A stretch of 64,000 nucleotides of DNA from Halobacteriales archaeon QH_7_65_31 (GTDB lineage: Archaea; Halobacteriota; Halobacteria; Halobacteriales; Haloarculaceae): contig PXQU01000016.1 in assembly GCA_003021785.1 (NCBI GenBank), forward strand, positions 231,101 to 295,100. Direction: 5' to 3'. Positions within the stretch are counted from its first letter, which is position 1. Each line of letters begins with the position of its first letter. Position numbers and translations under genes: made by a program. The notes beneath the pieces are model-generated. The model was given only the letters and a program-made list of their open reading frames with translations. It had not been told where the DNA came from and did no database searches. This document shows, one piece after another, positions 44,796 to 53,977 of this stretch.

Positions 44796-45653
44796 ATGCA
44801 CGTCGCCGTACTCGGCGCGGGAACGATGGGCCGCGATATCGCACACGTCTGTGCCGTCGCCGGCCACGAGGTAACGCTGCGAGACGTGGACTACTCCGTC
44901 CTCAGCGAGGCTCACGACCACATCGCGAGCAATCTCGACGGGAGCATCGAGCGCGGGAAGCTCACCGAAGACGAGCGAGCCGCCGCGCTCGACCGACTCA
45001 CGACCACGACCGATCTCGACGCGCTCGCCGGCGCAACGCTCGCAGTCGAGGCCGTCCCCGAGGACATCGAGCTGAAACACGCGGTGCTCTCGGAGGCGGA
45101 GTCGGTGCTCGCGGCCGATGCGCTCGTCGGGACGAACACCTCCTCGCTGTCGGTGACGAGCGTGATGGACTGTCTCCAGGACCCGTCTCGTGGTGTCGGA
45201 CTCCACTTCTTCAATCCCGCCTACGTCATGGGACTCGTCGAGGTGGTCACCGGGGAACGGACGAGCGAGGAGACGCGAGCGGCGGCCGAGTCGTTCGTCA
45301 CGGACATCGGCAAGGAGACGGTAACCGTCACCGACACGCCCGGATTCGCCTCCTCGCGGCTGGGCGTCGCCCTCGGCTGTGAGGCGATGCGGATGGTCGA
45401 GTCCGGCGTCGCCGACGCCGCCGACATCGACGCGGCAATGGAGCTCGGCTACCGGCATCCGATGGGACCGCTCGAACTGACCGATGTGGTCGGACTCGAC
45501 GTGCGACTCGACATCTTGGAGTATCTCCGCGCGGAGCTGGGCGAGCGGTTCAAGCCGCCACAGCTGCTCAAGCGGAAGGTCCGCGCCGGGAAGCTGGGGA
45601 AGAAGACGGGTGAAGGGTTCTACGTCTGGAACGACGGCGAGCCGATCCGGTAG
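44796..45653 (+). CDS. 3-hydroxyacyl-CoA dehydrogenase
   Basis: A 285-residue NAD-dependent dehydrogenase of beta-oxidation or hydroxybutyryl-CoA metabolism. It has the dinucleotide motif VAVLGAGTMGRDIAHVCAV at residue 3, GVGLHFFNPAYVMGLVEVV near 130 with the catalytic histidine, and the C-terminal dimer domain ending RKVRAGKLGKKTGEGFYVWN. With the preceding thiolase module it forms a fatty-acid or polyhydroxyalkanoate type set. It begins 39 bases after the fusion gene. Confidence 0.93.
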   Translation: MHVAVLGAGTMGRDIAHVCAVAGHEVTLRDVDYSVLSEAHDHIASNLDGSIERGKLTEDERAAALDRLTTTTDLDALAGATLAVEAVPEDIELKHAVLSEAESVLAADALVGTNTSSLSVTSVMDCLQDPSRGVGLHFFNPAYVMGLVEVVTGERTSEETRAAAESFVTDIGKETVTVTDTPGFASSRLGVALGCEAMRMVESGVADAADIDAAMELGYRHPMGPLELTDVVGLDVRLDILEYLRAELGERFKPPQLLKRKVRAGKLGKKTGEGFYVWNDGEPIR

Positions 45654-45702
45654 CAGAGTGCGTTCAGCTCCGATCGGTTCGCGGACTGTAGTCAGGTCAC
45701 GA

Positions 45703-45741
45703 GCGTGGAGACGTGAGCGTGGAGGGGCGTGGAGACGTGAG
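45703..45741 (+). repeat. two direct copies of a 15-base sequence
   Basis: GCGTGGAGACGTGAG occurs at 45703-45717 and again at 45727-45741, giving a 24-base period. The rest of the 45654-45880 gap shows no gene; the AT-rich GTTTGATAACTGTTAAAC before the zinc-finger gene is a plausible promoter. Confidence 0.5.
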
Positions 45742-45880
45742 TGCACAGACACGAAGGTTGGCGCAGACAGCCGCGAGCCGATGCGTTCGCAGACGGCTCT
45801 CCGAGACCGCCAGCGTCCTGTCCGCTCCGCAACCGCCCCGTTTGATAACTGTTAAACGGCACGCACACAGATTCGGGGGT

Positions 45881-46060
45881 ATGAGCGAAAGCGAGCAGAA
45901 GCGCGCACGTAAATGCGTCTCCTGTGGTATCAACATCTCCGGGACGGCGGCCGCCCGGTTCGACTGCCCGGACTGCGGCTACGAGATCTACCGCTGTGCG
46001 ACGTGTCGCAAACAGAGCAACCTCTACGAGTGCCCGGACTGCGGGTTCACGGGGCCGTAA
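45881..46060 (+). CDS. zinc-finger microprotein (HVO_2753-like)
   Basis: A 59-residue protein with four CxxC-type half-sites: [29 protein letters not shown] and YECPDCGF, enough for two zinc sites. It matches the family of haloarchaeal zinc-finger microproteins typified by HVO_2753 in Haloferax volcanii, recalled from memory. It precedes aEF-1beta by 2 bases, a conserved pairing, suggesting a translation-related role. Confidence 0.85.
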   Translation: MSESEQKRARKCVSCGINISGTAAARFDCPDCGYEIYRCATCRKQSNLYECPDCGFTGP

Positions 46061-46062
46061 CG

Positions 46063-46329
46063 ATGGGGAAAGTCGCAGTCAAGATGAAGGTCATGCCGGA
46101 GAGCCCGGACATCGATCTGGACGCGCTCCAGAACCGGCTCGAACAGTCGCTTCCGGAGGGCGCGAAGATCAACGGCTTCCAGCGCGAGGATGTCGCGTTC
46201 GGACTGGTCGCCCTGCTCCCGACGGTCATCGTTCCGGACGACGCCGGCGGTAGCGGCGCGGTCGAGGAGGCGTTCGATACGGTCGAGGGCGTCGAGTCGC
46301 TCGAAGTCGAGTCACAGGGTCGACTCTGA
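46063..46329 (+). CDS. aef1b: translation elongation factor aEF-1 beta
   Basis: An 88-residue guanine nucleotide exchange factor for aEF-1A. It shows [19 protein letters not shown], then [20 protein letters not shown] and [15 protein letters not shown]. Length matches archaeal members, which are the catalytic C-terminal domain only. Spaced 2 bases from the zinc-finger gene, with which it is co-transcribed. Confidence 0.93.
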   Translation: MGKVAVKMKVMPESPDIDLDALQNRLEQSLPEGAKINGFQREDVAFGLVALLPTVIVPDDAGGSGAVEEAFDTVEGVESLEVESQGRL

Positions 46330-46392
46330 GGCTCGCGCACCGCGCGTGACTGCCGATCACGGGTGAGCGGTGACTCAGGACCGGAACACACG

Positions 46393-46400
46393 TTTTATAA
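46393..46400 (+). promoter_or_regulatory. TATA box of rpl21e operon
   Basis: TTTTATAA in ACACGTTTTATAACGC ends 29 bases before the rpl21e ATG at 46430, matching a leaderless promoter. Confidence 0.65.
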
Positions 46401-46429
46401 CGCTGAGTGGGTTACCGTGGAGTACGACA

Positions 46430-46720
46430 ATGCCGAGTTCCAACGGACCCCTCCACGGTACGCGGAACAAACTCAAGAACAAGCCCCGAGAGCGTGGCAC
46501 GTCGCCGCCACAGCGCTCGGTCGAGGAGTACGAAAGCGGCGAGAAGGTCCACCTGAAGATCGACCCCTCGGTCCACGACGGTCGCTTCCACCCGCGCTTC
46601 GACGGCCAGACCGGCGAGATCGAGGGGCCTCAGGGACAGGCGTACAAGATCACCATCACCGACGGTGGGAAGGAGAAGACGGTCATCTCGAACCCGGCAC
46701 ATCTCCGCCGGCAGGAGTGA
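46430..46720 (+). CDS. rpl21e: 50S ribosomal protein L21e
   Basis: A 96-residue large-subunit protein shared with eukaryotes. It reads [40 protein letters not shown] and [19 protein letters not shown]. The start was fixed by the TATA distance and the family N-terminus. It leads Rpb4 and DUF655 in the same operon. Confidence 0.96.
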   Translation: MPSSNGPLHGTRNKLKNKPRERGTSPPQRSVEEYESGEKVHLKIDPSVHDGRFHPRFDGQTGEIEGPQGQAYKITITDGGKEKTVISNPAHLRRQE

Positions 46721-46724
46721 GCCG

Positions 46725-47081
46725 ATGACCATCTTCAAAGAGATCGTCGACGAGGAGTATCTGACCACCAGCGAAGTGAAAGAGGAGCTCGCCGTCATCG
46801 AGGCAGAGCGGTCGGGCGAGGACAGCCCCGAGATGCCGTACGAGCTGGCACGCGCGATCGAGCACGCGAACCGGTTCGGCCAGCTCTCGACCGAGGACGC
46901 CCGCGCCCTCGTCGACGATCTCCTCGAACTGGAGAAAGTCTCCGAGGCGACCGCCTACAAGATCGCCGATCTCCTGCCGGAAGACCGTGCAGAGCTGCGG
47001 TCCATCTACGCACAGGAGCGCTACTCGCTGTCCGGTGACGAGCTCGACGACGTGCTCAACGTCGTCTCGCAGTATCTCTGA
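46725..47081 (+). CDS. rpoF: RNA polymerase subunit F (Rpb4)
   Basis: A 118-residue helical protein that pairs with subunit E in the RNA polymerase stalk. It reads FKEIVDEEYLTTSEVKEELA, LARAIEHANRFGQLSTEDAR and AYKIADLLPEDRAELRSIYA. Spaced 4 bases from rpl21e. Its family is also described as DUF in older annotation (RpoF/Rpb4). Confidence 0.9.
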   Translation: MTIFKEIVDEEYLTTSEVKEELAVIEAERSGEDSPEMPYELARAIEHANRFGQLSTEDARALVDDLLELEKVSEATAYKIADLLPEDRAELRSIYAQERYSLSGDELDDVLNVVSQYL

Positions 47082-47122
47082 GGGCGACGGATTTTAAATA
47101 CACTGTCGCCGTATACCAGTTC

Positions 47123-47704
47123 ATGAGTAACGCCGACAGTGAGCCGTCCGGAGACCGTATCGACGTGGTCACGCTCGACGTACTGCCGAACGGTCCCTCG
47201 TCGGACACCCGTCCACCGTCACAGGCGACGCCCATCGCGTACGCGCTCGACGTCGACGAGTTCCGGCTGTACGAGCTGACGCTGACGGACGACGCCCACG
47301 TGCTCGTCGGTAATCGGTTCACGCTCGCGCCGGCCGACGAACAGAGCGAGGCGGTCGCCCGGAGTCGGCGGATCGAGTACGGCGATCTCTCGGGAGCCGC
47401 GCAGTCGGAGCTGGAGTACGCCATCGAGGACCTCGTCGAGACCGACGAAGCGCGGTTCGTCGACTACTACAACGAGGCCCAGCCGATAACGATCCGCCTC
47501 CACCAGCTGAATCTGTTCCCGGGGATCGGGAAGAAGCTCCGCAACGACATCCTCGACGAGCGCAAGCGCGAGCCGTTCGAGTCGTTCGAGGAGGTGTCGG
47601 ATCGGGTCTCCGGGCTCCACGATCCCAAACAGACCATCGTCGACCGCATCGCCGAGGAGATCCGCGAGGACGACCTGAAGTACCGCATCTTCGCCGCCAG
47701 CTGA
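47123..47704 (+). CDS. DUF655 protein with helix-hairpin-helix
   Basis: A 193-residue protein of archaeal DUF655. The N-terminal part has AYALDVDEFRLYELTLTDDA (a beta barrel), and the C-terminal part has an HhH motif at LNLFPGIGKKLRNDILDERK, suggesting RNA or DNA binding. It is conserved next to KsgA in archaea, a link to rRNA maturation that is inferred from context. Confidence 0.87.
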   Translation: MSNADSEPSGDRIDVVTLDVLPNGPSSDTRPPSQATPIAYALDVDEFRLYELTLTDDAHVLVGNRFTLAPADEQSEAVARSRRIEYGDLSGAAQSELEYAIEDLVETDEARFVDYYNEAQPITIRLHQLNLFPGIGKKLRNDILDERKREPFESFEEVSDRVSGLHDPKQTIVDRIAEEIREDDLKYRIFAAS

Positions 47705-47748
47705 GCCGACTCTGAAGGCTTTTTCTTCCCGCCCACGAACGGTGGACA

Positions 47749-48585
47749 ATGACCGACTCCGAGTACCGCGACCCGGACGGCCTCATCCGCCGCGCCAAGC
47801 GAGGAGAGCCGGCGCTCGATCAGCATTTTCTCGTCGACGATCGGGTACTCGATCGGATGCCGACGCGTCTTGGGGCCGCTGTCGACCGCACGCATCTGCT
47901 CGAAATCGGCGGGGGGACCGGCGCGTTGACCGACCGCCTGCTCGCCGCCGGCGACCGCGTGACGGTCGTGGAACGCGACCCCGAGCTGGCCGGCTTTCTC
48001 CGCCGTGAGTTCACTGACGCCGTCGAGACCGATCGACTGACCGTCGTCGAGGGTGACGCGCTCGACGTATCGCTGCCCGACTTCTCCGCGTGCGTCTCGA
48101 ATCTGCCGTACGGCGTCTCCTCGGAGATCGCCTTCCGGCTCCTCCCGACGAAGCGACCGCTCCTCCTGATGTTCCAACGCGAGTTCGCCGCGCGGATGGC
48201 CGCCGATGCCGGGACCGACGAGTACGGCCGGCTCTCCGTGACTGCGGGCCACTACGCCGACGTGGAGCTGGTCGAGACCGTGCCGAAGGAGGCGTTCGAC
48301 CCACAGCCGCGCGTCGAGAGCGCGCTCGTCCGGTGTACGCCCCGTGACCCGGAGTACGCGGTCCCCGACGACGAGTTCTTCATGGATCTCGTGACGGCGT
48401 GTTTCACCCAGCGGCGCAAGACGATGCGCAACGCCGTTCGCAACACGACACACATCTCCGGACTGGCCGACGGTGACGCAGTGGTCGACGCCGCCGACGA
48501 ATCACTGTTGTCGAAGCGAGCCGGCGACGTGACGCCCGCGGAGTTCGCCGAGCTCGCGACGGTCGCGTGGGAGGTCGGTCGGTGA
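47749..48585 (+). CDS. ksgA: 16S rRNA (adenine dimethyl)transferase KsgA/Dim1
   Basis: A 278-residue SAM enzyme that dimethylates two adjacent adenines near the 3' end of 16S rRNA. GEPALDQHFLVDDRVLDRM is at residue 20, motif I LLEIGGGTGALTDRLLA at about 46, and the catalytic NLPYGVSSEIAFRLLP near 117. It stops inside the start of the mscS gene (ATGA overlap). Confidence 0.95.
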   Translation: MTDSEYRDPDGLIRRAKRGEPALDQHFLVDDRVLDRMPTRLGAAVDRTHLLEIGGGTGALTDRLLAAGDRVTVVERDPELAGFLRREFTDAVETDRLTVVEGDALDVSLPDFSACVSNLPYGVSSEIAFRLLPTKRPLLLMFQREFAARMAADAGTDEYGRLSVTAGHYADVELVETVPKEAFDPQPRVESALVRCTPRDPEYAVPDDEFFMDLVTACFTQRRKTMRNAVRNTTHISGLADGDAVVDAADESLLSKRAGDVTPAEFAELATVAWEVGR

Positions 48586-49742
48586 TGGTCGGCCAGTCGG
48601 TTGCGACACCGACGCCGGTCTCGTCCCCGGAACCGTCGGAATTCGCGGTCGAACTTGCCGAGCTGCTCGCGCCGACCAGACCGCTACAGTACGCCGTCAG
48701 CGTACTCGTGCTCGCCGTATTCCTCCTCGGAACGTTCGTCGTGTATCGGTCCGGCCCGTGGCTGAACGGGCAGACGAGCGACGACACTGCAGACGGGATT
48801 CAGGTCGCCGCGGTGACGCTGTTGAGCGTCTGTTCGGCCGGTGTGCTCGTCATCGTCTGGCGACGAACGCCCGCCGTGGCGCTCGCGCTCAGCAGTATCA
48901 GCCCCTCCCCGGTCGCCGGCGTCCGGCTGTTCATCATCATCGTCGCGTTCAGCGTCACGTACACCGCGACGCAGGTCGTCAAGCGGTTCATCCGCGCGGG
49001 GGAGAGCCGCGACGCGATCACCTCACACCAGCGGGAGGTGCTCCACCATCTCGTTCAGATCGTGCTGTTTCTGCCGGCGATCCTGTTCAGCCTCACGCTG
49101 TACGGGGTCGCGGCACAGAATCTGATCCTATCGGCGAGCGCACTCGGCGTCGTGCTCGGGCTCGCCGCTCGCCAGACGCTCGGAGCCGTGCTCGCGGGCT
49201 TCATCCTCCTCTTCTCGCGACCATTCGAGGTGGGTGACTGGGTCGAGATCGACGAGAACGAGGGCGTCGTCACCGACATCTCCATCGTCAACACGCGAAT
49301 CCAGACGTTCGACGACGAGATGGTGATGATCCCGAACGACCGGATCACCGACTCCGCGGTGACTAACCGGTCGCGCAACGAGCGACTCCGACTTCAGGCG
49401 GACGTGGGCGTCGATTACGACACCGACGTGTCGGAGGCCTGTGCGGTCGCGACCGAGACCATGGACGGCATCGAGATGATCATGGACGGTCCCGAACCCG
49501 AGGCGGTCATCACGGGGTTCGGTGACAGCGCCGTCACGCTGAATCTCCGCTTCTGGATCGCGGATCCGACGATCCAGAAGAAGTGGGCCGCACACAACGC
49601 GGTCATCGGGGCGGTCAAAGAGGCGTTCGCGGAACACGGCATCACGATTCCGTTCCCGCAGCGCGAGCTCTCGAACCGCGGTCAGGCGGAGACCGTCGCC
49701 GTCGATCCCGCCGGCGACGAGACCGGTGACGCCGATGAGTGA
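48585..49742 (+). CDS. mscS: MscS-family mechanosensitive channel
   Basis: A 385-residue membrane protein. Hydrophobic helices lie at about 36-55, 75-93, 113-127, 150-172 and the pore helix at about 178-205 (ASALGVVLGLAARQTLGAVL). The beta domain follows with FEVGDWVEIDENEGVVTDIS and TFDDEMVMIPNDRITDSAVT. It senses membrane tension, useful for osmotic downshock in halophiles. Overlaps ksgA and the HemK2 gene. Confidence 0.9.
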   Translation: MVGQSVATPTPVSSPEPSEFAVELAELLAPTRPLQYAVSVLVLAVFLLGTFVVYRSGPWLNGQTSDDTADGIQVAAVTLLSVCSAGVLVIVWRRTPAVALALSSISPSPVAGVRLFIIIVAFSVTYTATQVVKRFIRAGESRDAITSHQREVLHHLVQIVLFLPAILFSLTLYGVAAQNLILSASALGVVLGLAARQTLGAVLAGFILLFSRPFEVGDWVEIDENEGVVTDISIVNTRIQTFDDEMVMIPNDRITDSAVTNRSRNERLRLQADVGVDYDTDVSEACAVATETMDGIEMIMDGPEPEAVITGFGDSAVTLNLRFWIADPTIQKKWAAHNAVIGAVKEAFAEHGITIPFPQRELSNRGQAETVAVDPAGDETGDADE

Positions 49743-50334
49743 TCTCGCACAGCAGCGCGGGATGGAGACGGAGGTGTACCAGCCCGCCGAGGACTCGCGA
49801 CTGCTCGCCGACGCGGCCGTCGAGCGGGCGGATAGCGACGACAAAGTGCTCGACGTCGGAACCGGATCGGGCTACGTCGCCGGGCGTCTCGCCCGCGAGA
49901 CCGACGCGACGGTCGTCGCCGACGACGTGAACCCGCACGCCTGCCGACAGGCGCGCGCGAACGCCCACGAGGAGTCGGTTCCGCTCGCCGTCGTCCGTGG
50001 CGACTGTACGCGTCCGTTCCGCGCGACGACGTTCGATCTCGTGACGTTCAATCCGCCGTATCTCCCGCGCGATCCCGACGCCGAGCGCGACGACTGGATG
50101 GAGCGCGCGCTAACCGGCGGTGAGACCGGTCGTGCGGTCATCGAGTCGTTCCTCGACGACGTGGGCCGCGTGCTCGTTCAGGGGGGCACTGCGCTCCTTC
50201 TCGTCTCGACGCTCACGGACATCGGGGCGGTCGCGAGCGACGCCGACGACCGTAACCTCGCCGCCGAGACCGTTCGCGAGGAGTCGTTCCCGTTCGAGCG
50301 GCTCGCGGTCCTACAGATAACTACAGCGCATTAA
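49735..50334 (+). CDS. HemK2/MTQ2-type protein methyltransferase
   Basis: A 199-residue SAM enzyme of the HemK2 type, which methylates the glutamine of the GGQ motif of aRF1. EVYQPAEDSRLLADAAVE is the family lead-in, motif I LDVGTGSGYVAGRLA is at about 40, and the catalytic NPPY is in LVTFNPPYLPRDPDAE near 108. The start overlaps the mscS stop by 8 bases. Confidence 0.9.
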   Translation: MSDLAQQRGMETEVYQPAEDSRLLADAAVERADSDDKVLDVGTGSGYVAGRLARETDATVVADDVNPHACRQARANAHEESVPLAVVRGDCTRPFRATTFDLVTFNPPYLPRDPDAERDDWMERALTGGETGRAVIESFLDDVGRVLVQGGTALLLVSTLTDIGAVASDADDRNLAAETVREESFPFERLAVLQITTAH

Positions 50335-50347
50335 ACTACTTCGGAAA

Positions 50348-50357
50348 TATTAATAAG
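50348..50357 (+). promoter_or_regulatory. TATA box of the metE operon
   Basis: TATTAATAAG lies 22-31 bases before ATG 50379, giving a leaderless transcript for the two metE-like genes. Confidence 0.65.
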
Positions 50358-50378
50358 CACTCCGTCTACATCTGTGTA

Positions 50379-51374
50379 ATGACGGAGTTAGTCGCGACGA
50401 CGCCGGGACTGTTCCCGCTCCCCGACTGGGCGAAAGATCGGCTCTCAGACCTGAAGGGCCACCAGAAATCCGATCTCATCACCGGAGACGAGACGGGGCC
50501 GCTGGCCGAGCGCTACGACGAGATCCGCGCGGAACTCACCGAGCTACAGCTCGACGCCGGTCTCGACCGTATCACTGAGGGTCAGGGCCGTTGGGACGAT
50601 ATGCTCGCACATCCGCTCACCGTTCACGACAGCGTCGAGACGCGCGGGATCGTCCGCTACTACGACAACAACAACTTCTACCGGGAGCCGGTCGTCACGG
50701 GCGAGCTGACGCCGAGCGGTGACGTGGCACGGGAGCTTGACGCGGCCACAGCCCAGACCGACGCGCTTCAGGCCGTTCTCCCGGGGCCGTACACGCTCGC
50801 CGAACTCGCCACGAACGAGCAGTACTCCGACCGCTCGACGTTCATCAACGCTATCGCGGAGTTCCTCGCCGGCGAGGTGGCCGAGTTCCCGGCCCACGAG
50901 ACGCTGTTCCTACTGGAGCCGTCACTCATCGAAGACGCGCCCGAGAGCGACTTCGACGCGCTCGCCAGCGAGGCCATCGACACCGTCGCCGACGCCACGG
51001 ACGCGGCGGTCGTCGTCCACCCGTTCTACGGCGCGCTCGACGAGACGGTGTACGCGCACCTGATGGACGCCGACGTCGACGCCATCGGCTTCGATCTCGT
51101 CACGGACCACGAGCAGAACGTCTACAACGTACAGGAGTACGGCACGAAGGAGTCGGTCGCGCTGGGCGTCGTCGACGGCCAGAACACGCACGTCGAGGAG
51201 CCAGAACACGTGCGCGAGCGGTTCGACTGGTTCGACGCGCAGATCCCGGCACAGGAGTTCTCGACCGCCTACCTGACGAGCAACACCGAGCTGTTCTATC
51301 TCCCAGTTAACAAGGCCGAAGCGAAGGCCGAGACGCTTGCGACCGCCGCCGATCTCGAAGAGGTGACACAATGA
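50379..51374 (+). CDS. MetE-like barrel protein without zinc ligands (first half of split methionine synthase)
   Basis: A 331-residue TIM-barrel protein of the cobalamin-independent methionine synthase family. It reads ATTPGLFPLPDWAKDRLSDL, FYREPVVTGELTPSGD and VLPGPYTLAELATNEQYSD. At the positions where the catalytic protein has HxC and C, this one has VVVHPFYGALD and STAYLTSNTELFYLP, so the zinc cysteines are missing. It overlaps the second gene by 4 bases. Together they mirror the two-barrel layout of bacterial MetE in which the N-terminal barrel is non-catalytic. Confidence 0.85.
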   Translation: MTELVATTPGLFPLPDWAKDRLSDLKGHQKSDLITGDETGPLAERYDEIRAELTELQLDAGLDRITEGQGRWDDMLAHPLTVHDSVETRGIVRYYDNNNFYREPVVTGELTPSGDVARELDAATAQTDALQAVLPGPYTLAELATNEQYSDRSTFINAIAEFLAGEVAEFPAHETLFLLEPSLIEDAPESDFDALASEAIDTVADATDAAVVVHPFYGALDETVYAHLMDADVDAIGFDLVTDHEQNVYNVQEYGTKESVALGVVDGQNTHVEEPEHVRERFDWFDAQIPAQEFSTAYLTSNTELFYLPVNKAEAKAETLATAADLEEVTQ

Positions 51375-52444
51375 GCGACAACCGCGAACAGTTCCGACCG
51401 CCGAACCACCCGACAGATAGCTTCCTCCTGACGACCGTCGTCGGCTCGTATCCGAAGCCGAAGTGGCTCAACCGCGCCGAGGATCTCGTCGACGACGAGA
51501 CACACGACTTCGACGACGACCATCTGGACGAGGCCCACGACGACGCCTGCCGACTCATCACCAACGAGCACGAGCGCGCGGGGCTGGACACCGTCGTCGA
51601 CGGCGAGATGCGTCGCAACGAGATGGTGGAGTTCTTCGCCCACCGGATCGACGGCTACGAGTTCAACGGCCCGGTGAAGGTGTGGGGACACAACTACTTC
51701 GATAAGCCGTCCGTCGTCGAGGAGGTCAGCTACGACGAGCCGTGGCTCGTCGACGAGCTGGAGTTCACGACCGGCGTCACCGACCGCCCGGTGAAGGTTC
51801 CGATCACGGGCCCGTACACCCTCGCGAACTGGGCGTTCAACGAGGCGTACGAGACCGAAGCGGAGCTGGCGTACGATCTCGCCGATCTCGTGAACGAGGA
51901 GATCGAGCGGCTGGTCGCGGCGGGCGCACGCTACATCCAGATCGACGAGCCGGCGCTCGCGACCACGCCCGACGACCACGCCATCGTCGGTGAGTGTCTC
52001 GAACAGATCGTCGACGGCATTCCGAAGGAGGTCCGCGTCGGGCTTCACGTCTGTTACGGTGACTACTCGCGCATCTACCCCGAGATGCTGGAGTACCCCG
52101 TCGACGAGTACGATCTCGAACTCGCGAACGGGAACTACGAGCAGCTGGACGTGTTCACCGCCGACGAGTTCACCAAGGATCTCGGGCTCGGCGTCGTCGA
52201 CGCCCACACCGCCGAGGTCGAACCCGTCGCCGAGATCAAACAGAACATCCGGAGAGGGTTCGAGGTCGTCCCGCCGGAGCGGCTCACCGTCAGCCCCGAC
52301 TGCGGGCTGAAGCTCCTCCCCCGCGAGGTCGCGTACGGAAAGATGGAGAACATGGTTCAGGCCGCTCGCGAAATCGAGGCCGAGCTCGATGCCGGCGAGA
52401 TCGAGGTCGGCTACGCCGACAGACACGCGGCGGCCGACGACTGA
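51371..52444 (+). CDS. metE: cobalamin-independent methionine synthase, catalytic barrel
   Basis: A 357-residue protein equivalent to the C-terminal barrel of MetE. It transfers a methyl group to homocysteine using zinc. The zinc ligands are visible: VGLHVCYGDYSRIYPEM (H and C), the downstream glutamate and SPDCGLKLLPREVAYGK (C) near the end. TTVVGSYPKPKWLNRAEDL is the N-terminal family signature. The natural methyl donor in haloarchaea is uncertain. Confidence 0.93.
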   Translation: MSDNREQFRPPNHPTDSFLLTTVVGSYPKPKWLNRAEDLVDDETHDFDDDHLDEAHDDACRLITNEHERAGLDTVVDGEMRRNEMVEFFAHRIDGYEFNGPVKVWGHNYFDKPSVVEEVSYDEPWLVDELEFTTGVTDRPVKVPITGPYTLANWAFNEAYETEAELAYDLADLVNEEIERLVAAGARYIQIDEPALATTPDDHAIVGECLEQIVDGIPKEVRVGLHVCYGDYSRIYPEMLEYPVDEYDLELANGNYEQLDVFTADEFTKDLGLGVVDAHTAEVEPVAEIKQNIRRGFEVVPPERLTVSPDCGLKLLPREVAYGKMENMVQAAREIEAELDAGEIEVGYADRHAAADD

Positions 52445-52556
52445 CGCGTCGTCGCTACCGCCCACGTCCCGAGCCACCGGCGACTGTTCGTCCGGCCGTG
52501 ATCACATCGGGACAGCAACAAGGCAATCGGGAGCGAACGGTTCGCGTACCGTCGGC

Positions 52557-53843
52557 TTATCTGTTGTCGAACACGCGCTGGACCTTCCCGACCTCGGTGC
52601 GTGCCAGCGTTCCCGGCTCGGCGAGCGTGAGCTCGTCGGGAGTGAACGAGAGCACGTTTTCAAGCCGCGTGCGCAGCGACTCGCGAACGTCGCGGCGGGA
52701 GCCGTCGAACCCGTCGTCGAGTTCGACCGAGAGCGTCATCCGATCCAGCTCGTCCTCGCGGTCGAGATCGATGCGGTAGTACGGTGCGACCTCGTCGAGC
52801 TCCAGAACGACGGACTCGATCTCGCTCGGATACAGGTTGACGCCCCGCACGATGAGCAGGTCGTCGGTTCGGCCGGTGACGTTGTCCATCCTGACCATCG
52901 TTCGCCCGCAGTCACACCGCTCGTAGTTCAGCGTCGTCAGATCGCCCGTCCGGTAGCGAAGCACCGGTACTGCCTCCTTCGTCAGCGAGGTCAAGACGAG
53001 CTCGCCCTCCTCGCCCTCCGGGAGGGGGTCGCCGGTCGCCGGATCGACCACCTCGGGGAGGAAGTGGTCCTCCCAGATGTGGAGACCGTCCTGCGCCTCG
53101 TGACACTCGTTCGAGACGCCCGGACCGATGACTTCGGAGAGTCCGTAGATATCGATGCCTGTCACGTCGAGCCGTTCCTCGATTTCGGCGCGCATCGGCT
53201 CCGTGCACGGCTCTGCGCCGAAGATGACGGTCGATAGCGCCAGCTCGGCGGGGTCGATACCCATCTCCTCGGCGGTCTCGGCGACGTAGAGGGCGTACGA
53301 CGGGGTACAGGAGAGAACGTCGCTGTCGAGATCCTGTAACATCTCGATCTGCCGCTGGGTCTGCCCGCCGCCGATCGGGATAACGGTCGCGTCCAGCTCC
53401 TCGATGCCGTAGTGGAGACCGAGCCCACCGGTGAACAGCCCGTAGCCGTAGGCGTTCTGGACGGTGTCGCCCGCCTCGACCCCCGAGGCCGCGAGCGATC
53501 GCGCGACGACCTCGCTCCAGTTACTCAGGTCGTCGTCGGTGTAGCCGACGATCTTCGGCTTTCCTGTCGTGCCCGAGGACGCGTGGATTCGCCGTATCTC
53601 GTCGTCGGAGACGGCGAACAGCCCGTCTGGATACTCGTCGCGGAAGTCCTCCTTCGTCGTCATCGGGAGCCGCCGTACGTCGTCGACGGAGCTGATCTCC
53701 GACGGTGAGACTCCGGCGTCATCGAGCGCCGCCCGATAGAACTCGACGTTCTCGTAGGCGTGTTCGACGGTCTCGCGGAGTCGCTCCGCCTGTAGCGCAC
53801 GGAGCGACTCCCTGTCGCGTCGATCCACGGGATACCGTGTCAT
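52557..53843 (-). CDS. paaK: phenylacetate--CoA ligase
   Basis: A 428-residue adenylate-forming enzyme activating phenylacetate as its CoA thioester, the first step of the aerobic hybrid pathway. The AMP-binding loop RRIHASSGTTGKPKIVGYT is at about residues 85-103; YGLSEVIGPGVSNECHEAQD and LRYRTGDLTTLNYERCDCGR are family signatures. It lies 10 kb window-wise next to PaaABCD genes. Divergent from the MaoC-like gene across an AT-rich gap with a shared promoter. Confidence 0.92.
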   Translation of the reverse strand: MTRYPVDRRDRESLRALQAERLRETVEHAYENVEFYRAALDDAGVSPSEISSVDDVRRLPMTTKEDFRDEYPDGLFAVSDDEIRRIHASSGTTGKPKIVGYTDDDLSNWSEVVARSLAASGVEAGDTVQNAYGYGLFTGGLGLHYGIEELDATVIPIGGGQTQRQIEMLQDLDSDVLSCTPSYALYVAETAEEMGIDPAELALSTVIFGAEPCTEPMRAEIEERLDVTGIDIYGLSEVIGPGVSNECHEAQDGLHIWEDHFLPEVVDPATGDPLPEGEEGELVLTSLTKEAVPVLRYRTGDLTTLNYERCDCGRTMVRMDNVTGRTDDLLIVRGVNLYPSEIESVVLELDEVAPYYRIDLDREDELDRMTLSVELDDGFDGSRRDVRESLRTRLENVLSFTPDELTLAEPGTLARTEVGKVQRVFDNR

Positions 53844-53977
53844 AGCGATTGACTCAAGCGGCGAACCTCATATATAGATTTCGACGATCCGGGTGGAAAA
53901 CGGCAGACAGCGGGCGTACGAGTCGATCTCAGCGCGGCTGCGATAGGACTTTGTGTGCTCGCGCTGGCATCGTGCGT

